Shown here: positions 39,086 through 47,264 of the stretch, one piece after another
Layout of the letters: each line of letters starts with the position of its first letter
How positions within the stretch are numbered: position 1 is the stretch's first letter
Assembly: GCF_009858175.1 (NCBI RefSeq)
Contig: NZ_CP047393.1
Span: 2,790,001 to 2,854,000 of the forward strand
Reading direction: 5' to 3'
Source: Pontibacillus sp. HMF3514
Lineage (GTDB): Bacteria; Bacillota; Bacilli; Bacillales; BH030062
Length of the DNA stretch: 64,000 bases
Position numbers and translations under genes: made by a program
Notes under the pieces: model-generated
What the model saw: the letters and a program-made list of their open reading frames with translations, nothing else
Database searches by the model: none
What the model was told of the DNA's origin: nothing

Positions 39086-40177
39086 TTAAAATCGACGTGT
39101 ATTTACCATTTGCGGTCGAGAAACAGGTTCTGCTAATACTTCTCCCTGCTCACTAAATACTTGATCGATATTTTCAACTTCTACGGATACCGCTTCAACA
39201 CCAGGCTGCTCAGTTAGAGAAAGTACAAGTGAATCCATTACTTCTCTTGATAGTACTGCTTGGTCATCAAAGTTGTTTAAGACATTTTCATTAAACGTTA
39301 GTTTTAAAACGCCATCTGTATATTTCGGTTTTTCCACTAGTTGAACACCTTCATTAAATACTTGCTGTAGGTTTAGATCAAAACCAGGACCATTCACAAG
39401 TGTTTGTACAATCGTTTCATACATGTTTTCATTATTCGCTTCAACTCGCTTGGTGACTGGGACATAATATATTTGATCATCATGTTGCGTTGGGTAATAG
39501 ACTGTTACAGATTTACTATCACTTAAGTTTACAACATCGCCTAAGTGTAAGTTAATGCCATTAGCACGGGAATATCCATCAGAAATTGGTGTTCCATTAA
39601 CAGGCATTACATCAGTGTCATATCCATTAATCTGTAGTTTCACTCGTTCCACACTGTCAAACTGAGTGAGTGTGTATGTCATGGATTGTAAAATCTTCAA
39701 TTCATCCTCAGGTCGATATTCAGAGAATTCTTTCGATACGTCTACAACTAACGTACCGTCATCATGTAGATTTAAGCTATTAATTTCTGTGCCTGCTGGT
39801 AATACAGCCTCAAATCCACTTGGTAAAACATTTGTTATAGGCCCACCTTTCACCAAATACTCAAGAGCTTGTTTTGCATACTCTTTCGTTTCATGATCTG
39901 GAAGTAGTAGCGTTTGTGGTACTACCATTCCATTTTCATCTAATAGGTATAGCTGACGTTCTGTTGTTTCGACTATGACTTGGTTTTGATCTTGATTGAT
40001 TTCTTGTCCATTTTCCGATGTTGTCCCATTATCTTCTACGTTATTTTGACCTGTACTCGCTTGTTCCTGTGGTGGATCCATTTCTTGTAACGATTGCTCG
40101 CCTTGAAAGACACACCCTGAAAGAAGAGTAAGTCCTGTAATCACACTTCCATAAATTAAAGCAGCACGCTTCCGCAT
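39086..40177 (-). CDS. gerM: GerM sporulation/germination lipoprotein
   Basis: The 363-aa protein has a lipoprotein signal ending in the lipobox LLSGC, then an Asn/Gln/Glu-rich linker and two GerM domains (about residues 65-200 and 205-350, each with a VTVYYP- or RQLYLLDENG-like start and a P-V-N-G turn). GerM is needed in the mother cell for engulfment-stage septal and SpoIIIA channel anchoring and for germination. The position next to racE and rph matches B. subtilis. The ATG has GGAGGGG upstream. A weak sigma-E-like pattern lies within 60 bases of the start, but I do not annotate it. Confidence 0.92.
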   Translation of the reverse strand: MRKRAALIYGSVITGLTLLSGCVFQGEQSLQEMDPPQEQASTGQNNVEDNGTTSENGQEINQDQNQVIVETTERQLYLLDENGMVVPQTLLLPDHETKEYAKQALEYLVKGGPITNVLPSGFEAVLPAGTEINSLNLHDDGTLVVDVSKEFSEYRPEDELKILQSMTYTLTQFDSVERVKLQINGYDTDVMPVNGTPISDGYSRANGINLHLGDVVNLSDSKSVTVYYPTQHDDQIYYVPVTKRVEANNENMYETIVQTLVNGPGFDLNLQQVFNEGVQLVEKPKYTDGVLKLTFNENVLNNFDDQAVLSREVMDSLVLSLTEQPGVEAVSVEVENIDQVFSEQGEVLAEPVSRPQMVNTRRF

Positions 40178-40315
40178 GTTTTCCCCTCCTATGATGGTTT
40201 GTACTACTATATATACGAGCTTTCAGGCAAAATAGACCAAGCTAGAAAAATTTTATTTATATTAGTGAAGATATATTAAGTTGGCCGGTGGGTTTTGGAT
40301 GGGGAGAGGGATTTG

Positions 40316-40550
40316 TTCCATTAAAGGCCCCTTATGTGGAAGACTTGGATTCGAGATAAGGTGCGTATGGTTCCGTTGCTTTAATGGAGTGCGGCGGGCT
40401 GGGAAACGGGCTGCTTTCCCCGGACGAACGATCGAGCCTCCTCATCCGCTACGCTTCTTGCGGGGTCTCGCTCGCCCGTTTTTCCGGAGGAGTCAGCCCG
40501 TTTCCCAGCCCACCTTAGCCGTAATGAGATTAACGGAACCGCAGCGTAAT
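40316..40550 (-). repeat. R1 repeat, single unit copy B
   Basis: One R1 unit, reversed relative to unit 2 of copies A and D, is bounded by GGTTCCGTT (40369-40377) and AACGGAACC (40532-40540). The conserved outer tail GGAAGACTTGGATTCGAG lies at 40338-40355. The inner arms 40393-40413 and 40494-40514 pair over 21 positions with one wobble on the sense strand. Compared with copy A three arm pairs change on both sides (T-A to G-C, G-C to A-T, T-A to C-G). The unit sits upstream of gerM. Confidence 0.9.
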
Positions 40551-40693
40551 AAGTGTTTCTGTTTGGTATTTGTTAGTTGCACCTTAACAAGATAAAAGAG
40601 GGTTAGAGTCCTGAGATAAAGCGTTTTTATGGCATTTCTGATCTACATATAATACTTTTGATGCGCTATGGAAGATCAACTAATTAGAGCTGG

Positions 40694-40858
40694 GGTCGTT
40701 AACCTACATTCCAATGGGGGGAAGGAAACGGCAAACTCCCGCGGTAGAAAGGGCGGCCGAGACCCCGCAAGGAGCGTAGCGGATGAGGAGGCTTGGACGG
40801 TCTTCCGCAGGAGTATTGCCGTTTCAATGACCCCCACGCCTCACAAAAGCAACGAACC
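40694..40858 (+). repeat. R1 repeat, single unit copy C (diverged)
   Basis: Shares the apical core GAGACCCCGCAAGGAGCGTAGC-like sequence with copy B and pairs AAACGGCAA (40726-40734) with TTGCCGTTT (40816-40824) and TGGGGG (40715-40720) with CCCCCA (40831-40836). The outer ends (GGTCGTT, AACGAACC) are degenerate. It faces the opposite way to copy B, 150 bp away, so B and C form a wide inverted pair between gerM and murI. Confidence 0.82.
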
Positions 40859-40924
40859 CACCCTCTCACTCAGATGCTTATTCCAGATAACTGCCATATA
40901 ATTGAACAATTCGCCCAAAATAAA

Positions 40925-40947
40925 AAGCCCTTCTAAACGAAGAGCTT
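40925..40947 (-). terminator. Terminator of murI
   Basis: Nine-bp stem (AAGCTCTTC/GAAGGGCTT on the minus strand, one wobble) overlaps the murI stop and leads into TTTTTATTTT. Confidence 0.78.
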
Positions 40948-41743
40948 ACAAAGTAACTGCATTGATAGTTGCGACGGGGTCGCCGAACCACGCATTTGTC
41001 ACTTGTTCAAATAAGTATTGATCACCTGTAGCATAAAACTTGTGCTCTGGTTCACGTTGACCCTGATATAACGTTTGATAATATTCAAGCAACACACTAA
41101 CCTCACGAGCTGTTTCATCTCCAGAACTAATAATAGAGATTTCATCCCCCATGACTTCTTGAATCGTATCTCGAAGAAGCGGGTAATGGGTACACCCTAA
41201 AATAAGAGTATCCATTTCGTATCCTTTTTTTAAAGGAGCTAATGCCTGTTCAACAACTTTCTGCGCACTAGGACCATATAAGAGGCCTTGCTCTACCATT
41301 GGTACAAACGGCGGACACGCTAAACCATGCACGACCATATCCGGGTTAATGTGGTGAAGAGCATTTGGATATGCTTTACTTTTTATGGTCCCTTCAGTAC
41401 CTATAACACCAATCTTAGAGTTTTTCGTTGTCTTAATCGCAGCACGGGCACCTGGTTGAATAACACCCACTACAGGAATTGCTAAGTGTTCTCTTAAATG
41501 ATCAAGAGTATATGCAGTTGCTGTGTTGCAAGCAACTACCAACATTTTAATCCGTTCTTTGATAAGATAGTTCACCATATCCCAAGTATACTCCATAACC
41601 TCTTCTTTCGGCCTTGGACCATAAGGACATCGTAACGTATCACCAATGTAAATGAGTTCTTCTTTAGGCAATTGACGCATTAGTTCTTTGGCAACGGTTA
41701 ATCCGCCAACTCCTGAATCAATAACGCCGATCGGTCGGTCCAC
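40946..41743 (-). CDS. murI: Glutamate racemase MurI/RacE
   Basis: The 265-aa enzyme makes D-glutamate for peptidoglycan. Both catalytic cysteines are visible, in LVVACNTATAYTLD and LILGCTHYPLLR, along with the start PIGVIDSGVGGLTVAKEL and the substrate loop YIGDTLRCPYGPR. Orthologue of RacE in this position. It is 29 bp after the MarR gene, as in B. subtilis ysmB-racE. Confidence 0.97.
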   Translation of the reverse strand: MDRPIGVIDSGVGGLTVAKELMRQLPKEELIYIGDTLRCPYGPRPKEEVMEYTWDMVNYLIKERIKMLVVACNTATAYTLDHLREHLAIPVVGVIQPGARAAIKTTKNSKIGVIGTEGTIKSKAYPNALHHINPDMVVHGLACPPFVPMVEQGLLYGPSAQKVVEQALAPLKKGYEMDTLILGCTHYPLLRDTIQEVMGDEISIISSGDETAREVSVLLEYYQTLYQGQREPEHKFYATGDQYLFEQVTNAWFGDPVATINAVTL

Positions 41744-41772
41744 ACTACATCCCTCTTTTTTTAAGCATCTTG

Positions 41773-42237
41773 CTAATTATGTTCTTCTTGTTGTACATCC
41801 ATCATCTCTTCATGCATATCATTTAATAACACACGGAGCATATTGATATGTTCACCCGAGAAACTGCGAAGTACATGTTCAAGATAGGCCTGTCTTTTAT
41901 CTATCACTTCATGAATAATAGATTCACCTTTTTCAAGAAGATGGATTCTTACTACACGACGATCTTTTGGATCACGAACTCGTTCCACCAATTCGTTTTT
42001 TTCCATCCGATCAATTAAGTCGGTAGTGGTGCTACAAGCAAGGTACATTTTGTTAGATAATTCACCTATCGTCATGTCTCCGGTTTCTAACAACCACTGT
42101 AAAGCAATAAATTGCGGTGGTGTAATTGGGTATTGGTTTAATATTTCCCTACCTTTTTGCTTGATAATCCCTGAAATATAGCGCAGTTTTTTCTCTATAT
42201 CAGCAATTGTCGTCTCTGGAACTGTTATATTGTCCAC
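41773..42237 (-). CDS. ysmB: MarR-family regulator (YsmB)
   Basis: The 154-aa protein has the winged-helix MarR fold: helices with ITPPQFIALQWLLETGDMTIGELSNKMYLACSTTTDLIDRME, the wing LVERVRDPKDRRVVRIHLLEKG, and a C-terminal dimer helix. Its ligand is unknown. The position between gerE and murI matches ysmB of B. subtilis, where it lies in an operon with racE. The GTG/ATG start has GGAGG nearby. Confidence 0.88.
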   Translation of the reverse strand: MDNITVPETTIADIEKKLRYISGIIKQKGREILNQYPITPPQFIALQWLLETGDMTIGELSNKMYLACSTTTDLIDRMEKNELVERVRDPKDRRVVRIHLLEKGESIIHEVIDKRQAYLEHVLRSFSGEHINMLRVLLNDMHEEMMDVQQEEHN

Positions 42238-42342
42238 GGAGCTACTCCCCCTCCTCTAGATACCTATCATTATTGTTACGGTTTTAATTAGAAAATGCAA
42301 GAATCTTATTTTGCTAAGCCTGGTAGTCCAATACACATAAAA

Positions 42343-42366
42343 GCCGACTTCCCTGTAGAAAGCCGG
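42343..42366 (-). terminator. Terminator of gerE
   Basis: Imperfect stem on the minus strand (GCCGGCTTTC with GAAGTCGGC) leading into TTTTATG, just after the gerE stop. Confidence 0.65.
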
Positions 42367-42372
42367 CACCTC

Positions 42373-42597
42373 CTATAGCTTGAGTTCCCCCATGCGAAGG
42401 AGCTCAACCACAGCTTGTGAACGCCCCTTAACGCCAAGCTTTTGCATAGCGTTTGAAATATGATTGCGAACAGTCTTTTCTGATATGAAAAGTTCCTGAG
42501 CAATTTCTTTCGTTGTTTTGTCTTGCACCAGTAGTTCGAATACTTCCTTCTCCCGTTTCGTGAGTAACTGCTTTGGCTTGTAGTCTTTATCCTCCAA
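42373..42597 (-). CDS. gerE: Late mother-cell transcription regulator GerE
   Basis: The 74-aa LuxR-type helix-turn-helix protein has the same length as B. subtilis GerE, with LLTKREKEVFELLVQDKTTKEIAQELF and ISEKTVRNHISNAMQKLGVKGRSQAVVEL. GerE switches late spore coat genes with sigma-K RNA polymerase. A sigma-K-like promoter is present upstream. In B. subtilis gerE is next to ysmA and ysmB; here a ComAP-like pair is inserted on the ysmA side. Confidence 0.96.
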   Translation of the reverse strand: MEDKDYKPKQLLTKREKEVFELLVQDKTTKEIAQELFISEKTVRNHISNAMQKLGVKGRSQAVVELLRMGELKL

Positions 42598-42657
42598 GCG
42601 TTAACCCCTCCTTGCTGACTAAGAACTGCAAATCGAAGGGTAATGGTTTAGTCTTTA

Positions 42658-42685
42658 TATCTTATGAAGGGTAAAGCTAAGCTGT
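42658..42685 (-). promoter_or_regulatory. Sigma-K-like promoter of gerE
   Basis: On the minus strand the -10 pattern CATAAGATA (42666-42658) fits CATAnnnTA exactly and an AC pair lies 17 bases upstream (42685-42684), matching the sigma-K -35. The start site would be about 54 bases before the gerE ATG. gerE of B. subtilis is sigma-K dependent. Confidence 0.6.
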
Positions 42686-42707
42686 GCCATCAGCTATGAT
42701 ACATTTT

Positions 42708-43364
42708 TTAGCTTTCTGAAATTAATCCTAACTCTTTTGCTTTAATTAAGGCTTCCGTTCTTGACCTAACCTCTAATTTATTGAATACACCCGTTAAGGT
42801 GTATTCAACACTTCGCTGGGACATATGAAGATTCTGAGCGATATGGCGGTTGGTAAGTCCTTTTGAAACCTCATTTAAGATTTGTTGTTCTTTTTCATTT
42901 AAAGAAATGGATAAAGCCTCTTCATTCCCCTGACAACGTTCATGGCTTGCATGGGCTTCAGCTCTTCTCAATTGTTTGAACAAGTGTAAAGGGATGACGA
43001 CCTCTTCTCGCAAAGCACATCGAATAGCGGTAACAAGTTGATCCTTCGTAGCGGTTTTACTAACAAAACCAGATATATTCGACTCAACCAATAAATTAAA
43101 GTGCGTGTTAATATCAAAACCTGTATAGATGAGCACTTTCATGTCCGGGTCATTCGTCTTTATTTTTTTAGATAACTCAATTCCATTTAAACCAGGCATA
43201 TACAAATCTAAGAGCATAACATCATAATCATTTTCCATAATATATGATTCAGCTTCAAGGCTATCTGAAATTACATCAACCTGCATATCTGGTTCTTGCT
43301 CTAACATAGTTTTGGTACCTGTCCCAACTGCAGGATGATCATCCACAATTAAAATTCGAACCAT
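42708..43364 (-). CDS. comA: ComA-like response regulator
   Basis: The 218-aa NarL-family regulator has a receiver domain (VRILIVDDHPAVGTGTKTML, phosphoacceptor Asp in VMLLDLYMPG, Lys in GFVSKTATK) and a C-terminal LuxR-type domain with FNKLEVRSRTEALIKAK. The start DDHPAV..GTKT and the end FNKL.V.SRTEA match B. subtilis ComA closely in my memory. It overlaps the kinase gene by 16 bases. ComA controls competence and surfactin genes in B. subtilis; the regulon here is unknown. Confidence 0.85.
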   Translation of the reverse strand: MVRILIVDDHPAVGTGTKTMLEQEPDMQVDVISDSLEAESYIMENDYDVMLLDLYMPGLNGIELSKKIKTNDPDMKVLIYTGFDINTHFNLLVESNISGFVSKTATKDQLVTAIRCALREEVVIPLHLFKQLRRAEAHASHERCQGNEEALSISLNEKEQQILNEVSKGLTNRHIAQNLHMSQRSVEYTLTGVFNKLEVRSRTEALIKAKELGLISES

Positions 43365-45715
43365 TGTGTCTCCCCTCCAAATTGATCTGTAACATCATGA
43401 AATACAATGTTCATTTCAAATCCTTGATTCTTTGATGTTTTAATTTCAAACGTACCATTAAGTCCGTTAATACGTTGCTCTATTCCTGAAAGCCCCATGT
43501 GTGAAAAGGATTCAATCTGATTACTTTCTTCCATCCCAACCCCATTGTCACGATAATGAACTTTCACATTTCCTTTTTCACTTGTGATTTGAAGATAAAC
43601 CATATCTGCGTAGGAATGTTTCATTGCATTGGTTAGCAACTCTTGAACAATGCGGTAAATCCCAAGTACATACTCACTATTTAACTCCATATGGAACTGG
43701 TTTGATTCAAATTGCACTGTGAAGTTCGAACGAAGTTGGTATTGATTCACTAAATTTTCTAAAGAGGGAATTAAGCCTAATTCCTCCAAAAATGGAGGTC
43801 TTAATTCGTTACACGTTTCTCTAATTAAATGAATATTATCTAACAGTTGCTCTCGAAAGTGAACAAGCTTTTCCTGAACCTCATTTGGAATATCTTGCTT
43901 TCTACTAACGTAATCATCCATTTGTCGGTATAAATACAACTGCTCTTGTAGAACTGAATCATGTAAATCCACAGCGATTTCTTTTCTTTGATGGTCTGAT
44001 AAGGAGAATAACAAGCGAGAAAGCCACGCTGGATAACGTTGATTCCGATCTTTTCGAACGTGTTGTAGTTCTTGAAACAAATCCTCAATTAGAAGCAGAT
44101 TTTCTAAAGCAATGTTCGTATTATGAGATATCGTTTGTAAATAAGCTTTTTCATCTAAATTTAACGCCGTTTGGTTTGGCTTATCTGAACAATACAAATA
44201 CGTAATTTTACTCATGGTATGTCCAATAACTAATACATATCCCCTGTTTTTTTCAAGTTCAACAAGGGTTCCTACATCTGCATTTAACTTTTGAACTCGA
44301 TCTACACATTCATGCATTAACTGTAAAGGAATATCTTGATATATACAAAAGAAATTTGAAATAGTATTTCTGGAAAACACTTCAACCTCTTTCATTCCTA
44401 TTACATCAATTAGCTCTCGTTTTAAGCGTCTGAAAAGCCCCACAGGATTTGTTTCTTGCTTCATATCATGAACAAAACGTTGAAGACTGTTATGATAATT
44501 GTTTTTTTCCGAGAAAAGATTTCGTTGGATTTTATAATCAAAAATCTCCTTAATGTACAAAAACACAACAAAAATCAAAATCACACTTAAAAAGAGCAAG
44601 AATACATGCTGAACACCCCAGTTATGATCTACAACGAGCATGACAGTTAATACAACAAGGGATGTTGGTATTATGGAAACATATGCGTAATAACGCAATC
44701 TTCCCATCACAAAGTCTATATCAAATAGACGTTGTGCAGAAATTAAATAGATAAACACCATCGGCAGAACCATGATGAAAAGTATAGAGGCTTCCCCTGA
44801 TATGATCGGTACCCCAAACCATATATTCGGTAGCAGGTATAGAAATATAAATGGTGAGAACGCCACAAATATACCTGCAATTAGATATTGAAGAATTGGT
44901 GCAAATTGTGATTTTCGATAACGTTGGTTTCCATAAAAAATGATCACTAATGCCATGATGATAAATAGTAGAAATAAGAAGCCAATCAAACTTGGTAACC
45001 ACAAAGGATAATAGCCTAAAAAAATAAATATAGCTTCAATGAATACTACTAAAATAGCTACAACCTTCATGACGTGATAGAACCACGGAGAAAACCAACG
45101 TGCATCAATTTGTCTAAAATACGCATCGATGAAATGTAGTAAATAAGGCGGTGCCATTAAGAAGGTAAATGTACAAATAACAGAAGAAAGAAAATCTCCT
45201 CTAGAAGACCCACTTGCAGCTAAATACGCTAATCCTGTCGTTAATAAAAACAGGATCAACCTTTTACCAGATTCATCATCTCTATTATGAAATAATATAA
45301 AAAATGAAAGAACCAACATAATCCCACTATATAAAGATGGAAAAATAATATAAAACAACCATTGATCCAAACTTACCTCATCTTCTATACGAGTAAAATG
45401 AGTGACTGAACCATCAATTAAAAAGGTAATTGAACTTGCTTTTTCAACTGTCCGGAACATCGTGACAGTGTGGAAATCCCCAACAGGAATTCCGTTCACT
45501 GAGAGGATCGTTGTACCTTCTTCGATTCCTTGTTTATCAGCCCAACTATGCGGTGCAATATCTGCAACCTGCCAGAGTCCTCCTCTGGTTTGATTAACAT
45601 CTATACCAACGTATGGTGTTCTTAAAATAACACTTATTAAATAGATCGATAAAAGGAGAACAAGAATAGGGAGTATATAATAACGTTTTGATTGTAAGAA
45701 ATCTGACTTTGCCAT
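43349..45715 (-). CDS. comP: ComP-like sensor histidine kinase with PDZ-like loop
   Basis: The 788-aa protein has one N-terminal helix, a PDZ-like extracytoplasmic stretch (residues 40-110, with HSWADKQGIEEGTTILSVNGI), about eight further membrane helices, and a HisKA_3 kinase with phosphoacceptor His in IAVDLHDSVLQEQ and an ATPase domain (MGLSGIEQRINGLNG). Region MRYYAYVSIIPTSLVVL matches ComP. In B. subtilis ComP senses the ComX pheromone made by ComQ. No comQ or comX ORF is present in the 220 bp before this gene, so the signal is unknown. It lies between gerE and ysmA. Confidence 0.85.
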   Translation of the reverse strand: MAKSDFLQSKRYYILPILVLLLSIYLISVILRTPYVGIDVNQTRGGLWQVADIAPHSWADKQGIEEGTTILSVNGIPVGDFHTVTMFRTVEKASSITFLIDGSVTHFTRIEDEVSLDQWLFYIIFPSLYSGIMLVLSFFILFHNRDDESGKRLILFLLTTGLAYLAASGSSRGDFLSSVICTFTFLMAPPYLLHFIDAYFRQIDARWFSPWFYHVMKVVAILVVFIEAIFIFLGYYPLWLPSLIGFLFLLFIIMALVIIFYGNQRYRKSQFAPILQYLIAGIFVAFSPFIFLYLLPNIWFGVPIISGEASILFIMVLPMVFIYLISAQRLFDIDFVMGRLRYYAYVSIIPTSLVVLTVMLVVDHNWGVQHVFLLFLSVILIFVVFLYIKEIFDYKIQRNLFSEKNNYHNSLQRFVHDMKQETNPVGLFRRLKRELIDVIGMKEVEVFSRNTISNFFCIYQDIPLQLMHECVDRVQKLNADVGTLVELEKNRGYVLVIGHTMSKITYLYCSDKPNQTALNLDEKAYLQTISHNTNIALENLLLIEDLFQELQHVRKDRNQRYPAWLSRLLFSLSDHQRKEIAVDLHDSVLQEQLYLYRQMDDYVSRKQDIPNEVQEKLVHFREQLLDNIHLIRETCNELRPPFLEELGLIPSLENLVNQYQLRSNFTVQFESNQFHMELNSEYVLGIYRIVQELLTNAMKHSYADMVYLQITSEKGNVKVHYRDNGVGMEESNQIESFSHMGLSGIEQRINGLNGTFEIKTSKNQGFEMNIVFHDVTDQFGGETQWFEF

Positions 45716-45830
45716 AAGGACATCCTCTTCACAACTTCATTATGTATCTTTTTATAGTCCTAATCATACACGTTCATTTAACTCCTTACAAACCCATCAA
45801 AAGGGTTTTTGATTAACTAAGATAAAGAAA

Positions 45831-45881
45831 AGCACAGGCAATATGGGAGAGTTTTAAAAAACTACTCTCTATGCCTGTGCT
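45831..45881 (-). terminator. Terminator of ysmA
   Basis: Outer stem AGCACAGGCA/TGCCTGTGCT around an inner GAGAGTTTT/AAAACTACTCTC hairpin, followed by TTTTCTTT on the minus strand. It lies 58 bases after the ysmA stop. Confidence 0.82.
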
Positions 45882-45938
45882 AGTTTACAAACATCTATAA
45901 TCTTTAAGTAATGTCAGGCTCGAAATATGCCGAGCAAT

Positions 45939-46385
45939 TTACACTGTTGTCAATTGCTCTTTTATTTCCTGGGTAATCTCTACAGGCTTCCCTGTTTGAG
46001 GATTTATGTGAACGATACGTCCACGCCCCGTTAAACAAACATGATCATGTTGATTTTTTGCTAAATAGTGGACATCATACGAGGTGCGCCCCATACTTTC
46101 TACTTTTACATATAATCTCAACTGATCATCAAAGTATATTTGTTGATGGAAATCACATTGCAAGTCACCTACAACAGGTACACTCTCTGCTTTAGAACTA
46201 ACGTCTCCAAACATGCCTACCGACTTTAAAAACTCGATTCTTGCTTCTTCAAAATAAATAAACGGTGCAGTATTATTCATGTGTCCAAACATATCTGTTT
46301 CTGAAAACCTTACTTTTATCGGTATGTAAAAAGAAAACTCACTTAACCATTCTTCAGAGTGATCAACATAAGATAACTTTTTCAT
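45939..46385 (-). CDS. ysmA: Hotdog-fold acyl-CoA thioesterase YsmA
   Basis: The 148-aa 4-hydroxybenzoyl-CoA-thioesterase-like protein has the motif VRFSETDMFGHMNNTAPFIYFEEARIEFL with the catalytic Asp and conserved His-Met-Asn. Substrate unknown. I chose the ATG at 46385, with AAGGGGGGAAGG upstream, over the longer frame from 46415. Neighbour of sdhB as in B. subtilis. Confidence 0.9.
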   Translation of the reverse strand: MKKLSYVDHSEEWLSEFSFYIPIKVRFSETDMFGHMNNTAPFIYFEEARIEFLKSVGMFGDVSSKAESVPVVGDLQCDFHQQIYFDDQLRLYVKVESMGRTSYDVHYLAKNQHDHVCLTGRGRIVHINPQTGKPVEITQEIKEQLTTV

Positions 46386-46461
46386 AATCCTTCCCCCCTT
46401 AAAGTATTTACACATATTAATAATAGTTAAATATTAACACAATACATAAAATTATAGTAAA

Positions 46462-46494
46462 AGAAAAGCCTTCCCATATAGGAAAGGCTTTTCT
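46462..46494 (-). terminator. Terminator of the sdhCAB operon
   Basis: Eleven-bp perfect stem AGAAAAGCCTT/AAGGCTTTTCT directly after the sdhB stop, T run short. Confidence 0.75.
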
Positions 46495-46499
46495 CTACT

Positions 46500-47264
46500 T
46501 TATACTTTATGGTCACTTCCAAAGAAGCTCTTGAATGAATGTAGAGCAGTTTCACGGTTCATAGAAGCAATGGATGTTGTTAAAGGAATTCCTTTAGGGC
46601 AAGACTGAACACAGTTCTGAGAGTTACCACATTCAGCTAGTCCACCTTCTCCCATTAAACCTTCAAGACGTTCATTTTTATTCATTGCACCTGTTGGATG
46701 TGCGTTGAATAAACGAACTTGTGAAATAGCAGCCGGACCAATGAAGTCAGATTTACTATTCACATTTGGACAAGCTTCTAAGCATACACCACATGTCATA
46801 CACTTGGAAAGTTCATAAGCCCATTGACGTTTATTCTCCGCCATACGTGGACCTGGTCCAAGATCGTACGTTCCATCAATTGGAACCCATGCTTTAACCT
46901 TTTTCAAGGAATCGAACATACGGCTACGATCTACAGCTAGGTCACGTGTTACAGGGAAAGTTGACATTGGCTCTAGGCGAATTGGTTGCTCTAATTGGTC
47001 TACTAGCGCTGTACAAGATTGGCGTGGCTTCCCATTAATTTTCATGGAACAAGCACCACAAACTTCTTCAAGACAGCCCATATCCCAATATACAGGAGTC
47101 GTTGCTTCACCGTTTGCATTTACTGGGTTACGACGAATTTCCATAAGAGCAGAAATGACGTTCATATTTTGACGATATGGTATATCGAACTTCTCTTCAT
47201 AAGGAGCAGATTCTGGATCGTCCTGGCGCATAATAACGAGTTGGATACGTTTCTCTTCACTCAT
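46500..47264 (-). CDS. sdhB: Succinate dehydrogenase iron-sulfur subunit
   Basis: The 254-aa subunit carries electrons from FAD to menaquinone in complex II. It has the [2Fe-2S] cysteines CLEEVCGACSMKING...C and the 4Fe/3Fe motifs CMTCGVCLEACP and CVQSCPKGIPL. Length as in B. subtilis. It starts at the sdhA stop as TAATG. Confidence 0.97.
   Translation of the reverse strand: MSEEKRIQLVIMRQDDPESAPYEEKFDIPYRQNMNVISALMEIRRNPVNANGEATTPVYWDMGCLEEVCGACSMKINGKPRQSCTALVDQLEQPIRLEPMSTFPVTRDLAVDRSRMFDSLKKVKAWVPIDGTYDLGPGPRMAENKRQWAYELSKCMTCGVCLEACPNVNSKSDFIGPAAISQVRLFNAHPTGAMNKNERLEGLMGEGGLAECGNSQNCVQSCPKGIPLTTSIASMNRETALHSFKSFFGSDHKV

Noticed and set aside
40281-40901. ORFs in R1 copies B and C
   Set aside because: Frames run through repeat arms with no ribosome site or recognisable product.
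45716-45938. A comX-like small ORF before comP
   Set aside because: Possible starts in this gap stop after a few codons (for example MNVYD), and the rest is a terminator.
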